From: Lachnospiraceae bacterium
GTDB lineage: Bacteria > Bacillota > Clostridia > Lachnospirales > Lachnospiraceae
Reading direction: 5' to 3'
Length of the DNA stretch: 45,827 nt
NCBI GenBank assembly: GCA_910575155.1
Contig: CAJTDX010000027.1
Span: 1 to 45,827 of the forward strand
This document shows positions 26,801-33,921 of this stretch, piece after piece. A program made the translations under genes and the position numbers. Every line of letters begins with the position of its first letter. The stretch's first letter is position 1. The notes under the pieces are model-generated. The model was given only the letters and a program-made list of their open reading frames with translations. It was not told the DNA's origin and did no database searches.

Positions 26801-27468
26801 CCCGGAGTTGCATTCTGTGCAAATGCTGCGTAATGTTTCATAACGGCAATACCGCCGTTTTTCTGCATTCCTCTTGTCAAATCGTCGGCCAGGCTTGAAA
26901 GCAGGTAAGAATCCTCTCCCATCTGGTCCTTGGTACGTCCAAACTGGGGCGCTCTCTGGATATCTAACTGTGCGCCAAGCAAAAACGCGCCTCCGATCGC
27001 CACATTTTCTTTTCCTACGGCTTCTCCGTATTTTTCTGCCATGGTTTCATCCCATGTCGCCGCCAGCATCTGTTCCTGGGGCGGATTGGTCGTGTCCTTT
27101 GGATAAAGCACGCCGGCAGGTCCGTCATACATCTTAATCATCGGTACGCCGAGTCTGGGCACGCCTTTCAAAAATCCGGCGTTTCCTTCTGTGTCCCCTG
27201 TTCCATTCCCGCCTAAGAACGTGTATTTCTCATCCTCTGTCATTTCTTTCACCAATGCCTGCACCTTTTTCGCAATCAGCGCGTCATCGTCTTCCGGTAT
27301 TACATACTTAATGTCGTATTTGTCCGGAAATTTTCCAGTAAACACAAATGATGCGTCCTGTTCCACCGCATAGGCCGTATATTCCATTCCGGTTCCCTGG
27401 AATACGGATACTGCCATCATCACCGCCATGGCCATGGCCGTAATCCGGCGTTTTGTCGTTGTTTTCAT
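23827..27468 (-). CDS. Secreted GH3 family glycosidase with coiled-coil and Fn3 tail
   Basis: A 1213-residue exported enzyme, probably a beta-glucosidase or related exo-glycosidase acting on plant or host glycans. The ATG at 27468 has GGGAGG 7 bases before it and starts a signal peptide (about 1-35). The GH3 barrel follows, with Asp291 in ITDWGG as the probable nucleophile. The second GH3 domain begins near GGVLLKNENNALPL and is interrupted by a PA14-like insertion (about 550-690). Then come a GH3-type Fn3-like domain (about 880-1010), a coiled coil of some 100 residues (about 1023-1119) and a C-terminal Fn3 domain ending in lysine-rich sequence. There is no LPxTG motif, so attachment to the cell, if any, is by the tail. 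It is divergent from a LytTR two-component pair. Substrate cannot be told. Confidence 0.92.
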   Translation of the reverse strand: MKTTTKRRITAMAMAVMMAVSVFQGTGMEYTAYAVEQDASFVFTGKFPDKYDIKYVIPEDDDALIAKKVQALVKEMTEDEKYTFLGGNGTGDTEGNAGFLKGVPRLGVPMIKMYDGPAGVLYPKDTTNPPQEQMLAATWDETMAEKYGEAVGKENVAIGGAFLLGAQLDIQRAPQFGRTKDQMGEDSYLLSSLADDLTRGMQKNGGIAVMKHYAAFAQNATPGTSTNVKVSEQALHETYLPGFESAIKEGGALGLMSSYNAINGTMASAHTYLQQDVLREMWGYDYFTITDWGGNDGYTLNKGTDIEMPSLSKNNKESTDKQVAAGNMTQAEADETVNEAVSRILRAYGKGGYLTWVAIDSDGKLLNKEEGRTELIQPGTNNEALAALYEESNATVQEVAEQGGVLLKNENNALPLSGEKSVAVVGVNGMTLIPGIGGERSYGAVSAMTSPYEELRRLLGEDKVEGQVYDDLTGTIIPTDHLYTTKDGNDHGAQRTYGTGQSEETGGVVQGQFVSNNVPQYAMEGHEIGDLCQVDNIIDFNTKSKNYVNAKDGNAFPYTDNPAYTWETYLEAPEDGDYSIILQSMGARAAMAVYEESAEEESGWKSIGSASGASANQGTQYYGGTIPSETGENLSAAAVTLKKGKRYKILLASMNADGEAVNSWSGQVQKMPRIEGKDMQVGLAWVTPSQKKANVDNAINAAKNNDTTVIFAYAKVSDPQGDDRTAVTLKLSSDQEKMIKDVAKAAHDAGHKAVVVLNNDSAVVMENWINDVDAILEMYYPGQRGGVATAEILTGAVNPSGKLAYTIPKKDTDTLITYSDELWNQFEAEDNWKGDESDTPGDGPGGMPGFGGGPNTTTFSEGINTGYRWYDENNVEPQFDFGHGLSYTTFDYSDMKVTESRKNGERVGYDVTFNLKNTGSVAGSEVAQVYLGAAKNLPEGIQSSKYQLAGYQKVKNIQPGETRKVTIHVSERSLSYWNTNLEKLNIRSDGTKDKWTVAEQERTIYLGAASDDLKLNKTVEVKVDDAQKTVDQAVQELGEVKEQLDELKEASKKELDKVKTELQQTLNTIKKELETAKTELKDSQTGKENSDAALKKAQEELKKVQEEYNKLKSSQQSASVKKVTQNKPKSKAKKQLLISWKTQKGVSGYEVQYSLKKNMNSAETKTVKGNKSKLTLKKLKSGKTYYVRVRAYKNVKDNTVYGSYSAKKKIKVK

Positions 27469-27500
27469 TTGGTATCCTCCCTTTTCTTTGTTATATGATA

Positions 27501-27529
27501 AATTTAACACAGGAAATTTGCGTTCTCAA
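27501..27529 (-). promoter_or_regulatory. Promoter of the GH3 gene
   Basis: On the minus strand TTGAGA at 27529-27524, a 17-base spacer and TAAATT at 27506-27501. A GTCGTG repeat lies about 8 bases upstream of the -35 element, suggesting activation or repression by the neighbouring response regulator. Confidence 0.55.
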
Positions 27530-27536
27530 CAGGCTT

Positions 27537-27605
27537 GTCGTGTCCTGAATATATAGGTGCAAACCACCGCTCTTTGTCGTGAAATGCTTTTTTACGGCGT
27601 GAAAT
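27537..27605 (+). promoter_or_regulatory. Phased direct repeats, probable LytTR regulator sites
   Basis: Three related hexamers occur in the same direction: GTCGTG at 27537, GTCGTGAAAT at 27576 and GGCGTGAAAT at 27596. The distances are 39 and 20 bases, close to four and two helical turns, which is the pattern of LytTR-family binding sites (paired direct repeats about 21 bases apart). The third copy touches the -35 element of the regulator's own promoter, and the first lies beside the GH3 promoter. The exact sequence preference of this regulator is not known. Confidence 0.55.
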
Positions 27606-27634
27606 TTGACAATGATTTTATGTTTTGTTATAAT
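27606..27634 (+). promoter_or_regulatory. Consensus promoter of the two-component genes
   Basis: TTGACA at 27606-27611 and TATAAT at 27629-27634 are both perfect and separated by 17 bases. The gene's AGGGGG ribosome site and ATG follow some 45 bases later. Confidence 0.85.
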
Positions 27635-27681
27635 TTGTTTGTATACAATTTGTACATATTTTCTTTTTAGGGGGTAGTATT

Positions 27682-28398
27682 ATGTATCATATTGCTCTAT
27701 GCGACGATGAATTTACGACCATCAACTATTATTATGAACAGCTTACACAACTTTTTCAAAAACTTGAAGTAAACTGCAGCATTGATATGTTTACAGACAG
27801 CGGAAAATTACTCTCCGCCCTTTATGAAGAGAAACGCTGGGATATCTATTTTCTGGATATCGACATGCCGTTGGTAAACGGCTTAAGCCTTGGCAGGAAA
27901 ATAAGGGAACTTGACGGAAACTGCTATATTATTTATATTTCCATTCACAGGGAACGCGTTTTTGATTCTCTGGAAATAAAACCGTTTCGCTTCATTCCCA
28001 AAGACGAATTTTCTTCCCGCATTGAGCCGTGTATGAAAGACCTGCTCGCGGAATGCCAGAATGAATCAGAATCAAATTTTATTGTTTTGGAAAGCAGCTC
28101 CACCATCTACCGCTACCGGATTTCAGATATTATCTATGCCCAGAGCATGGACAAATACATCACTCTTTTTCTGCCTGATCAGCAGCAAACGGAAGCAATC
28201 CGCTACCGGATCTCTGATTTGGAAACAAGGCTTGCCGGGCACGGATTTATCCGTATACATAAAAGTTATCTGGTAAATTATCAATATATCAAAAGTATAC
28301 ACCCCTCCGGCATTTTTTTGATGAACGGCAAGAACCTTCCGCTCAGCCGTATCCGTTTAAACGATATCAAGACCACATTTCGGAGGCTTACTTTATGA
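27682..28398 (+). CDS. LytTR family response regulator
   Basis: A 238-residue response regulator of the AgrA/VirR type. The receiver domain (1 to about 120) has acidic residues Asp8-Asp9, the probable phosphorylated Asp59 in FLDIDMP (the same position as in AgrA) and Lys near 107. The LytTR DNA-binding domain covers about 134-236, with RIHKSYLVN and LPLSR typical of the family. AGGGGG lies before the ATG. The stop overlaps the start of the kinase gene as ATGA, so they are translated together. Phased repeats in front of the gene suggest self-control and control of the divergent glycosidase. Confidence 0.93.
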   Translation: MYHIALCDDEFTTINYYYEQLTQLFQKLEVNCSIDMFTDSGKLLSALYEEKRWDIYFLDIDMPLVNGLSLGRKIRELDGNCYIIYISIHRERVFDSLEIKPFRFIPKDEFSSRIEPCMKDLLAECQNESESNFIVLESSSTIYRYRISDIIYAQSMDKYITLFLPDQQQTEAIRYRISDLETRLAGHGFIRIHKSYLVNYQYIKSIHPSGIFLMNGKNLPLSRIRLNDIKTTFRRLTL

Positions 28399-29699
28399 TT
28401 TCTGTCCATAATGAAATTACATACCTGTCGCTCGCATTGGAAATCCTTTTGGGATTTTTTCTGCTGAATCATATGTTTGAAAAAAAAGAGATTCCCCATC
28501 GCAGGGGTTTTATCTGCATATATTTCATACTGTACGCATCTGTTATGATTTCTCAGGATATCTGGAGTCATTTGCATGGTACGGATATGTACTTTTTATT
28601 TCTTCTTCTGCATATTTCGTTCATGTTTCTTTATGCGCTTATTTTTTGTGCGGGAAAATTTATTTTCAAAGTATTTCTTACCCTGATCTATGTATCGTTT
28701 GTCACACTCGCCAACTCCCCTGTCATGCTGCTGCGGGAAACGTTTTATTCTTTTATTATTTTCGGCACGTTCTTTAAAGTTTGTTCCAGCCTGATTCTGT
28801 TTCTGCTTACTATGTTTATGCTCAGATTTAAAATAGACACGACCCTTTCCTACCCTTCATCCTACTATATCACCATGATTGTCACGCCCATTCTCAATAT
28901 GATGGTCATCAACCTGCTGAAAAATTATTATTCGGTATTCCCTTATGTAAATCTGACCTCCTGTTTCACGCTGCTTTTGGAGCTTCTGATTTATTTTATG
29001 ATCTGGCAGGGTGCAAAAGAATATGAAAAAAATACCCGGCTCAGCCTGATTCAGCAGCAGCAGCAATACCAAAACCAGCATATGGAAGAACTCTCAAATA
29101 TTGTAACGGACTACCATCAGCTACGCCATGATATGAAAAATCATTTTGCCTGTATGGACCGTCTTTTAAGCCAGGAAAAATATCCGGAATTGAAAGAATA
29201 TTTTTACTCTTTAAGCAATACGCTCTATGCTCTGGATAACCAGATTGAAACGGGCAACGAGATCGCAAACCAGGTAATCAACATCAAATATGCCACGGCT
29301 CATCAACTGAACATTCCTATGGAAATCCAGGCAGTTTTGCCCCGACAGCTCAATATTCCCGATCATCTTTTTTGCGCCGTCCTCTCCAATCTTCTGGACA
29401 ACGCCATAGAGGCTTCTGAGAAAATTGAGCAGCCTTCTATTTACGTCAAGCTGCATTTGGTGAACGACTATCTTTCCATTACTGTAAAAAACCGCATTGA
29501 ACGCTGGCAGCATAATTCCGCCCTCAGTCATAAAACGACAAAATCCAAACCGCATCTGCATGGGCTTGGATTACGCATTGTGCATGAAACCGTATTAAAT
29601 TTTAACGGAATTGAATCTTATGAAGTGATCAATGACGAATATATCGCCAGTATCATGCTCTGTTTGGACAATATCGAAGCTACTTGTCAAAAACCATAA
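28395..29699 (+). CDS. GHKL-type sensor histidine kinase (AgrC/VirS-like)
   Basis: A 434-residue membrane kinase partner of the LytTR regulator. Six or so hydrophobic helices fill the first 205 residues and would sense a peptide or another signal at the membrane. The probable phosphorylated His245 lies in LRHDMKNH, and the ATPase domain shows NLLDNAIEA and a GLGLRIV box. There is no PAS or large external domain. No agrD/agrB-type peptide genes are near, so the signal is not obvious. It is translationally coupled to the regulator by a 4-base overlap, and a weak hairpin follows the gene. Confidence 0.92.
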   Translation: MISVHNEITYLSLALEILLGFFLLNHMFEKKEIPHRRGFICIYFILYASVMISQDIWSHLHGTDMYFLFLLLHISFMFLYALIFCAGKFIFKVFLTLIYVSFVTLANSPVMLLRETFYSFIIFGTFFKVCSSLILFLLTMFMLRFKIDTTLSYPSSYYITMIVTPILNMMVINLLKNYYSVFPYVNLTSCFTLLLELLIYFMIWQGAKEYEKNTRLSLIQQQQQYQNQHMEELSNIVTDYHQLRHDMKNHFACMDRLLSQEKYPELKEYFYSLSNTLYALDNQIETGNEIANQVINIKYATAHQLNIPMEIQAVLPRQLNIPDHLFCAVLSNLLDNAIEASEKIEQPSIYVKLHLVNDYLSITVKNRIERWQHNSALSHKTTKSKPHLHGLGLRIVHETVLNFNGIESYEVINDEYIASIMLCLDNIEATCQKP

Positions 29700-29712
29700 T
29701 TCGCGGTTTTTG
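29688..29712 (+). terminator. Weak hairpin at the end of the kinase gene
   Basis: CAAAAACC (29688-29695) pairs perfectly with GGTTTTTG (29705-29712), followed by a pyrimidine-rich run. The stop codon lies in the loop. The stem is AU-rich, so termination strength is doubtful. Confidence 0.35.
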
Positions 29713-29731
29713 TACATTTTCTTCTTCTGCT

Positions 29732-30101
29732 TTACACAGTCTGCCCCCTTGCAAGCTGCTCCACTTCTGCAACGCTAAGTTCCGTATATTCCGCAATTTC
29801 TTCCATTGTCAGTTTTCCTATTTTCAACATCCTAAGAGCCGTTTCCCTTTTATTTTCATTTATACCCTGGCTTATGCCCTGACTTATACCCTGACTCAAA
29901 ATCTTTCTTGCACTCGTTTCCATCATTGCGCCTCTCATCATATCACCTACACCTTTCTGCACATTTTCATATTTCTGCGCAATTTCTATAATCACATCGC
30001 CTGATAAGTCAATAATTGCCGTTTATCGAATGCCCCAATTACTTCCTGTCGTTCCAATTCATCAAGTTTTTGCAGAATCATCTGATACTCCGCCCTTTCT
30101 T
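29732..30101 (-). pseudogene. Remnant of an Rpn / PD-(D/E)XK family transposase (C-terminal part, frameshifted)
   Basis: Two pieces in different frames together give the C-terminal third of a recombination-promoting nuclease / putative transposase. The first ends in EVIGAFDKRQLLTYQ and runs into TGA at 29994-29992. The second continues with SGDVIIEIAQKYENVQKG, the SQGI repeat that is typical of the family, and the closing helix LTMEEIAEYTELS. Loss of one base near 30005 would explain the shift. The catalytic N-terminal half is absent: the upstream sequence is the 3' end of the MATE gene. So this is a dead, truncated element. A small internal GTG-started protein of 87 residues (29995-29732) could in theory still be made. 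Confidence 0.75.
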
Positions 30102-31412
30102 TAACTGGAAAAATGCCGCCATACAGATGAAAACAGACAACAGCGATCCGCCCGGCGCGGCAAGCCCCATAGGAAACAAGGTATCTGTAAAATATTTTGA
30201 CGCCAGAAAAGCGCCCGGAACCCTCACGCAGACAATCGACAGAAAATTGTGCAGAAAAGAAATCCCGGATCTGCCATAAGCGCAAAAATACCCGCTAAAG
30301 GAAAAATGAATCCCTGCAAAAATGCAGTCCCAGATATAGCCCTGCAGATATTGTTTCCCCAACAAAATAACCGCTGCATTTTCTGTAAACAATCCCACCA
30401 CTGGTACAGCGATAAACTGCGTAACAACAGAAACAACCAAACCATATCCGACTGTAAAATACAATGCATACCGCAGCGTCAAAGCAGCCCGCTCATGTTT
30501 CCCCGCTCCGATATTCTGGGCGGAAAGGGCGGAAACCGTTGAAAGCATTGTAGAAGGCACCAGAAATACCACGCCGATTATCTTTTCCACAATTCCAACC
30601 GCCGCCGCATCATTGAGTCCTCTGCGATTGGCAATTACAGTAATCACAATAAATGCAATCTGAATGAATCCATCCTGCAAAGCCACGGGAATGCCGATTT
30701 TTAAAATCTGTCCCATAGGACCTGACTGAGGCTTAAAGTGCTGTTTTTTCAGCTTTACTCCTGTTTTTTTCCTGAGAATCACTGTTAATGCCAGAATCAC
30801 ACTGACCGTCTGGGATAAAGTAGTTCCCAGGGCCGCTCCCGCCGCTCCCAAACGGAACACGCCAATCAACAAATAATCCAGAACAATATTTGTAACACAC
30901 GCCGCTCCGATAAAATACATAGGGCTTTTCGAATCTCCCATGCCCCGGAACACAGAACTTATAATATTATAAGCCGTGATAAAAGGAATGCCCATAAAAC
31001 AGATTGTCAGGTATGTAATGGTTTCCGCAGCCGCCTCGTCCGGGGTGGACATCAAAGATACGACGGGCTCTGCCAGAACCAGAAGCAGTACGGTACATAC
31101 AGCGGACACTCCCATAAACAGCGTAATTGTATTTCCAATGGCTGCAGCAGCATGTTCTGGCTGCCGCGCCCCAATAGCTTTTCCAATAGTTACCGTGGAA
31201 CCCATGGCAAGTCCCACAATCATCACCGTCAGCATGTGCATTACCTGGCTTCCCACCGAAACCGCCGTAATGCTGTCTACGCCGTTAAATTGTCCAATAA
31301 TATACAAATCTGCCATCCCGTATAAGGTCTGCAGAAAATAAGATAAGAGATACGGCAGCGAAAAATATACAATATTCCGAAACACACTGCCGGAAGTTAA
31401 ATTCTTTTCCAT
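30078..31412 (-). CDS. MATE family efflux transporter
   Basis: A 444-residue transporter with about twelve hydrophobic helices, of the MATE type with the start 'FRNIVYFSLPYLLS' and a central loop. It should export drugs or metabolites using an ion gradient; the substrate is unknown. A weak AAAGGA site lies 6 bases before the ATG. Its last residues (about KKGRSIR) read into the transposase remnant in another frame, so the natural C-terminus may have been replaced by a few residues, though all membrane helices seem present. It lies 21 bases after the CPBP protease gene. Confidence 0.9.
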   Translation of the reverse strand: MEKNLTSGSVFRNIVYFSLPYLLSYFLQTLYGMADLYIIGQFNGVDSITAVSVGSQVMHMLTVMIVGLAMGSTVTIGKAIGARQPEHAAAAIGNTITLFMGVSAVCTVLLLVLAEPVVSLMSTPDEAAAETITYLTICFMGIPFITAYNIISSVFRGMGDSKSPMYFIGAACVTNIVLDYLLIGVFRLGAAGAALGTTLSQTVSVILALTVILRKKTGVKLKKQHFKPQSGPMGQILKIGIPVALQDGFIQIAFIVITVIANRRGLNDAAAVGIVEKIIGVVFLVPSTMLSTVSALSAQNIGAGKHERAALTLRYALYFTVGYGLVVSVVTQFIAVPVVGLFTENAAVILLGKQYLQGYIWDCIFAGIHFSFSGYFCAYGRSGISFLHNFLSIVCVRVPGAFLASKYFTDTLFPMGLAAPGGSLLSVFICMAAFFQLKKGRSIR

Positions 31413-31433
31413 AATTTTTCCTTTATTCCATCA

Positions 31434-32294
31434 TCATTTCTTTTCTCTGAACAATGCAATCGCCGCCAGAAACAAAACACCCGCCGCAAAACACGCCGCT
31501 GTCGCTGCATAAAAGGCTGTGCTCTGCGGTTTCATCCAGGAAAACAGACTGGTTTCCGTCCGCAGCACAGCCATAAGGTTTGCTCCCATATGCGCCAGGA
31601 ACGCTCCGTAAAAATGCCCCGCCTCTTCCATAAACCAGGCAAACAGAACCCCTAACAGCCCGGCATACAGAAACTGCACCAGATTCATATGGAACGCGCC
31701 GAACAAAAACGCCGATACCGCCATAGCAATGATCCGGCTCTTCCTTTGCCGTTTCCCGCCCCGCTCTGTTTTTTCTTCCTCCAAAATCATCAGATCACAG
31801 AGCCTTGCATATATCACGCCCCGGTACAATAGCTCTTCCAAAAAAGGCGTCAGCAGGCAGGCTCCCAATAGTTCAAAGAAGATTCCTCCGGCAAAAAAAT
31901 ACGTATGGACCTCCCGATAACCCTGGGAGATTTCCTGCAGACCGCTGAGCATTATCATATTATTCAGCGCCGTTCCCAGCGCCGCGCCCGCCAAAAACAT
32001 GAGTATCCCCCCAACGGCTCTTTGCCTGACGGACTTTTGATCCATTACAGGCTGCATATGTTTCCAGAACACGGTTGGCCTGGCCTTATCTTCCCGGTAA
32101 TACCGTAATATAAAAGGGATCGTAACCGCCGTCGCCGCCGTTTGCAGCATCATATACTGTTTTTGAGGATCCAGCCCCGAAAATGTTGCAAACATGGCAA
32201 ACAGTGACATTGACACATTTATAATAACAAAATAGACAAGCAATGGCAAAATCAGATTCCATACTTGAAACAAAGGACGATTGGAAACATTCAT
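31434..32294 (-). CDS. CPBP family intramembrane metalloprotease
   Basis: A 286-residue membrane protein of the CAAX-protease / bacteriocin-processing (Abi) family. The motifs EELLYR (Glu153, Glu154, Arg158), FHMN (His202) and a third AHMGAN are in order within hydrophobic helices, as needed for a zinc-type intramembrane active site. The ATG at 32294 lies 1 base after the stop of the upstream gene, so translation is probably coupled; the frame is open further upstream but would lie within that gene. Members mature peptides or give self-immunity to bacteriocins in some bacteria; no bacteriocin gene is near. Confidence 0.9.
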   Translation of the reverse strand: MNVSNRPLFQVWNLILPLLVYFVIINVSMSLFAMFATFSGLDPQKQYMMLQTAATAVTIPFILRYYREDKARPTVFWKHMQPVMDQKSVRQRAVGGILMFLAGAALGTALNNMIMLSGLQEISQGYREVHTYFFAGGIFFELLGACLLTPFLEELLYRGVIYARLCDLMILEEEKTERGGKRQRKSRIIAMAVSAFLFGAFHMNLVQFLYAGLLGVLFAWFMEEAGHFYGAFLAHMGANLMAVLRTETSLFSWMKPQSTAFYAATAACFAAGVLFLAAIALFREKK

Positions 32295-32295
32295 T

Positions 32296-33108
32296 TTAAT
32301 CTTCTTCTTTCTTGGGATGACTGACGTTCTCAGCACCGGACACTTCCTCCGGACGATCCAGCACCTCCACTCCGCTGCTCTCATCCTCAATCTGCATCTG
32401 CGTCTGCTTTAATTTTGCATCCTGAGCAATGGCGCGCATAATCCGGTTCACATCCTCCGGGGAAAACATCCCGATTGCTTTGGCCAGATCACCGATGTTA
32501 TCCCGGTTAAACACCAGGCATCCTCCCTTTTCCAGGGAGACCGTAATACAGTTGTCAGGATTCGACACATCGCCCAGACAGATGCGGTTATTATCATAAT
32601 CGCACTGGAATGCCACATCGTTATAAATTACTGTGCCGTTCTCGTCTGCCATAACAGAGTAAGGCGCCTGACGGTCTTTTCCCAGCAGCTTATTGATCAG
32701 TTCATCGGGAACCGCATCCTCTGCACTCTCCAAAAGATCCGGCTTCTGCGTCTCTTCCATTGTCTCGTCGCTGCCAGATTCCATCTTATGCAGATCTTTA
32801 GCGCTGCTTTTGCGAAGCAGCAATTGTTCCAGTTCTTCTGCAGCTTTTGCGCTGCATCCCAGAATATAATCCTGCGTCTGCTCTCTCTTTTGATCCAGCG
32901 CGTCTTCCTTGCGGCGTTCCAGATCTTTCCTGTATTCCTCAATGGCAGAATCCACCTTGTTCAGCAGCTTATCCCATTCCTTCTCAGAAAACTCGCCAAT
33001 CATCTTTGGCTCCTCCTGATCCTTTCTGGTCTTTGGCCTGTTGTTATTTGCATAATCTGCCACTGCCTGTGAAAAATATCCGTTACCGCCCTGTACTCTG
33101 TTCACCAT
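32296..33108 (-). CDS. Conserved hypothetical protein, cytoplasmic, unknown function
   Basis: A 270-residue protein that I do not recognise. The ATG at 33108 is chosen because GGAGG lies 7 bases before it; the frame stays open upstream across a terminator. The N-terminal third is charged and helical with a probable coiled coil (about 40-110). The middle is acidic. A globular part follows (about 155-245) with alternating beta pattern around YSVMADENGTVIYND, and the C-terminus is acidic. No signal peptide or membrane helix. It is coupled to the CPBP protease gene by a 1-base gap, so the two may form a pair. Confidence 0.8.
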   Translation of the reverse strand: MVNRVQGGNGYFSQAVADYANNNRPKTRKDQEEPKMIGEFSEKEWDKLLNKVDSAIEEYRKDLERRKEDALDQKREQTQDYILGCSAKAAEELEQLLLRKSSAKDLHKMESGSDETMEETQKPDLLESAEDAVPDELINKLLGKDRQAPYSVMADENGTVIYNDVAFQCDYDNNRICLGDVSNPDNCITVSLEKGGCLVFNRDNIGDLAKAIGMFSPEDVNRIMRAIAQDAKLKQTQMQIEDESSGVEVLDRPEEVSGAENVSHPKKEED

Positions 33109-33138
33109 TTTCATTCCTCCATTCTTACCATACATACG

Positions 33139-33179
33139 AAAAAACAGGCGCTTACCTCTTTCCCTGAGAATAAGCGCCT
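33139..33179 (-). terminator. Terminator after the HAD phosphatase gene
   Basis: On the minus strand a perfect 9-pair stem AGGCGCTTA / TAAGCGCCT (33179-33171 with 33154-33146) is followed by a run of six U. It lies about 70 bases after the HAD stop and only 30 bases before the next start codon, so it may be read as an attenuator for the downstream genes. Confidence 0.8.
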
Positions 33180-33249
33180 TCCATAGCTGACATATATATC
33201 GGCAGTATCTGGAAAAACTTAACCTCTGCACGCTCTGTAAGCCAAACAA

Positions 33250-33909
33250 TCACAGCGCGGCCTGTACCAGGAAATCCACGACCTCAGGCAAGGTATCAAA
33301 CAGTCCGAGCGTCCCGGCTTTTTTCATTTCAGCAAAATCCTGTTCAAAGCCATATGTAATCCCAATACAGTCTATCCCCGCCTCTTTTGCTCCCTGGGCG
33401 TCATACCTGGTGTCTCCAATCAAGACCGCCTGACCAGGATCCTTAAGGCGCAGTCTTGCGATCACATCTTCAAGCACCTGGATTTTTGTACCGGCCCCTG
33501 CATCCCGGGCGCCGCCAATCAAATCAAAATACTGCTCCACATGCAGATAGTTCAAAACTACATGGCATAAATCCTCCCGCTTGGACGAAGCGACGGCAAG
33601 CGTGCAGCCAAGCTTTTTCAGACGCCGCAGCGTTTGTTCCACATCCGGATAAAGTTCGCATTCATACACCCCTGTCGTCTCATAACGCTCGCGGAACGAA
33701 GTTACGGCATTACTTGATTGTTCCGCTGAAAACCCATATTCTCTGGGGAAGGACTCCATCAGCGGCGGACCGATAAAGCGTTCCAGCTTCCGTTGGTCCG
33801 TCTCCTCAATTCCAAGCTTCGCAAGCGCATAGCGGACGCTCTCTGTCACACCTTTCCCGGTATTTACCAGCGTACCGTCCAAATCAAATAATATCGTACT
33901 CTTTTGCAT
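33250..33909 (-). CDS. HAD family hydrolase, phosphoglycolate-phosphatase-like
   Basis: A 219-residue cytoplasmic phosphatase of HAD subfamily IA. Motif I is DLDGTLVNTG with nucleophile Asp9 and Asp11, motif II is AVASSKR, and motif III/IV is GDTRYDAQGAKEAG. A helical cap is present between motifs I and II. Similar proteins hydrolyse phosphoglycolate, pyrophosphate or small sugar phosphates, so the substrate is uncertain. The gene starts 12 bases after the MoxR ATPase stop and is the end of that transcript, since a terminator follows. Confidence 0.92.
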   Translation of the reverse strand: MQKSTILFDLDGTLVNTGKGVTESVRYALAKLGIEETDQRKLERFIGPPLMESFPREYGFSAEQSSNAVTSFRERYETTGVYECELYPDVEQTLRRLKKLGCTLAVASSKREDLCHVVLNYLHVEQYFDLIGGARDAGAGTKIQVLEDVIARLRLKDPGQAVLIGDTRYDAQGAKEAGIDCIGITYGFEQDFAEMKKAGTLGLFDTLPEVVDFLVQAAL

Positions 33910-33921
33910 GTTCTACCTCCA

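Noticed and set aside
29860-29915. Direct repeats as a regulatory or recombination site
   Set aside because: They encode the SQGI repeats normal for the C-terminus of Rpn-type transposases.
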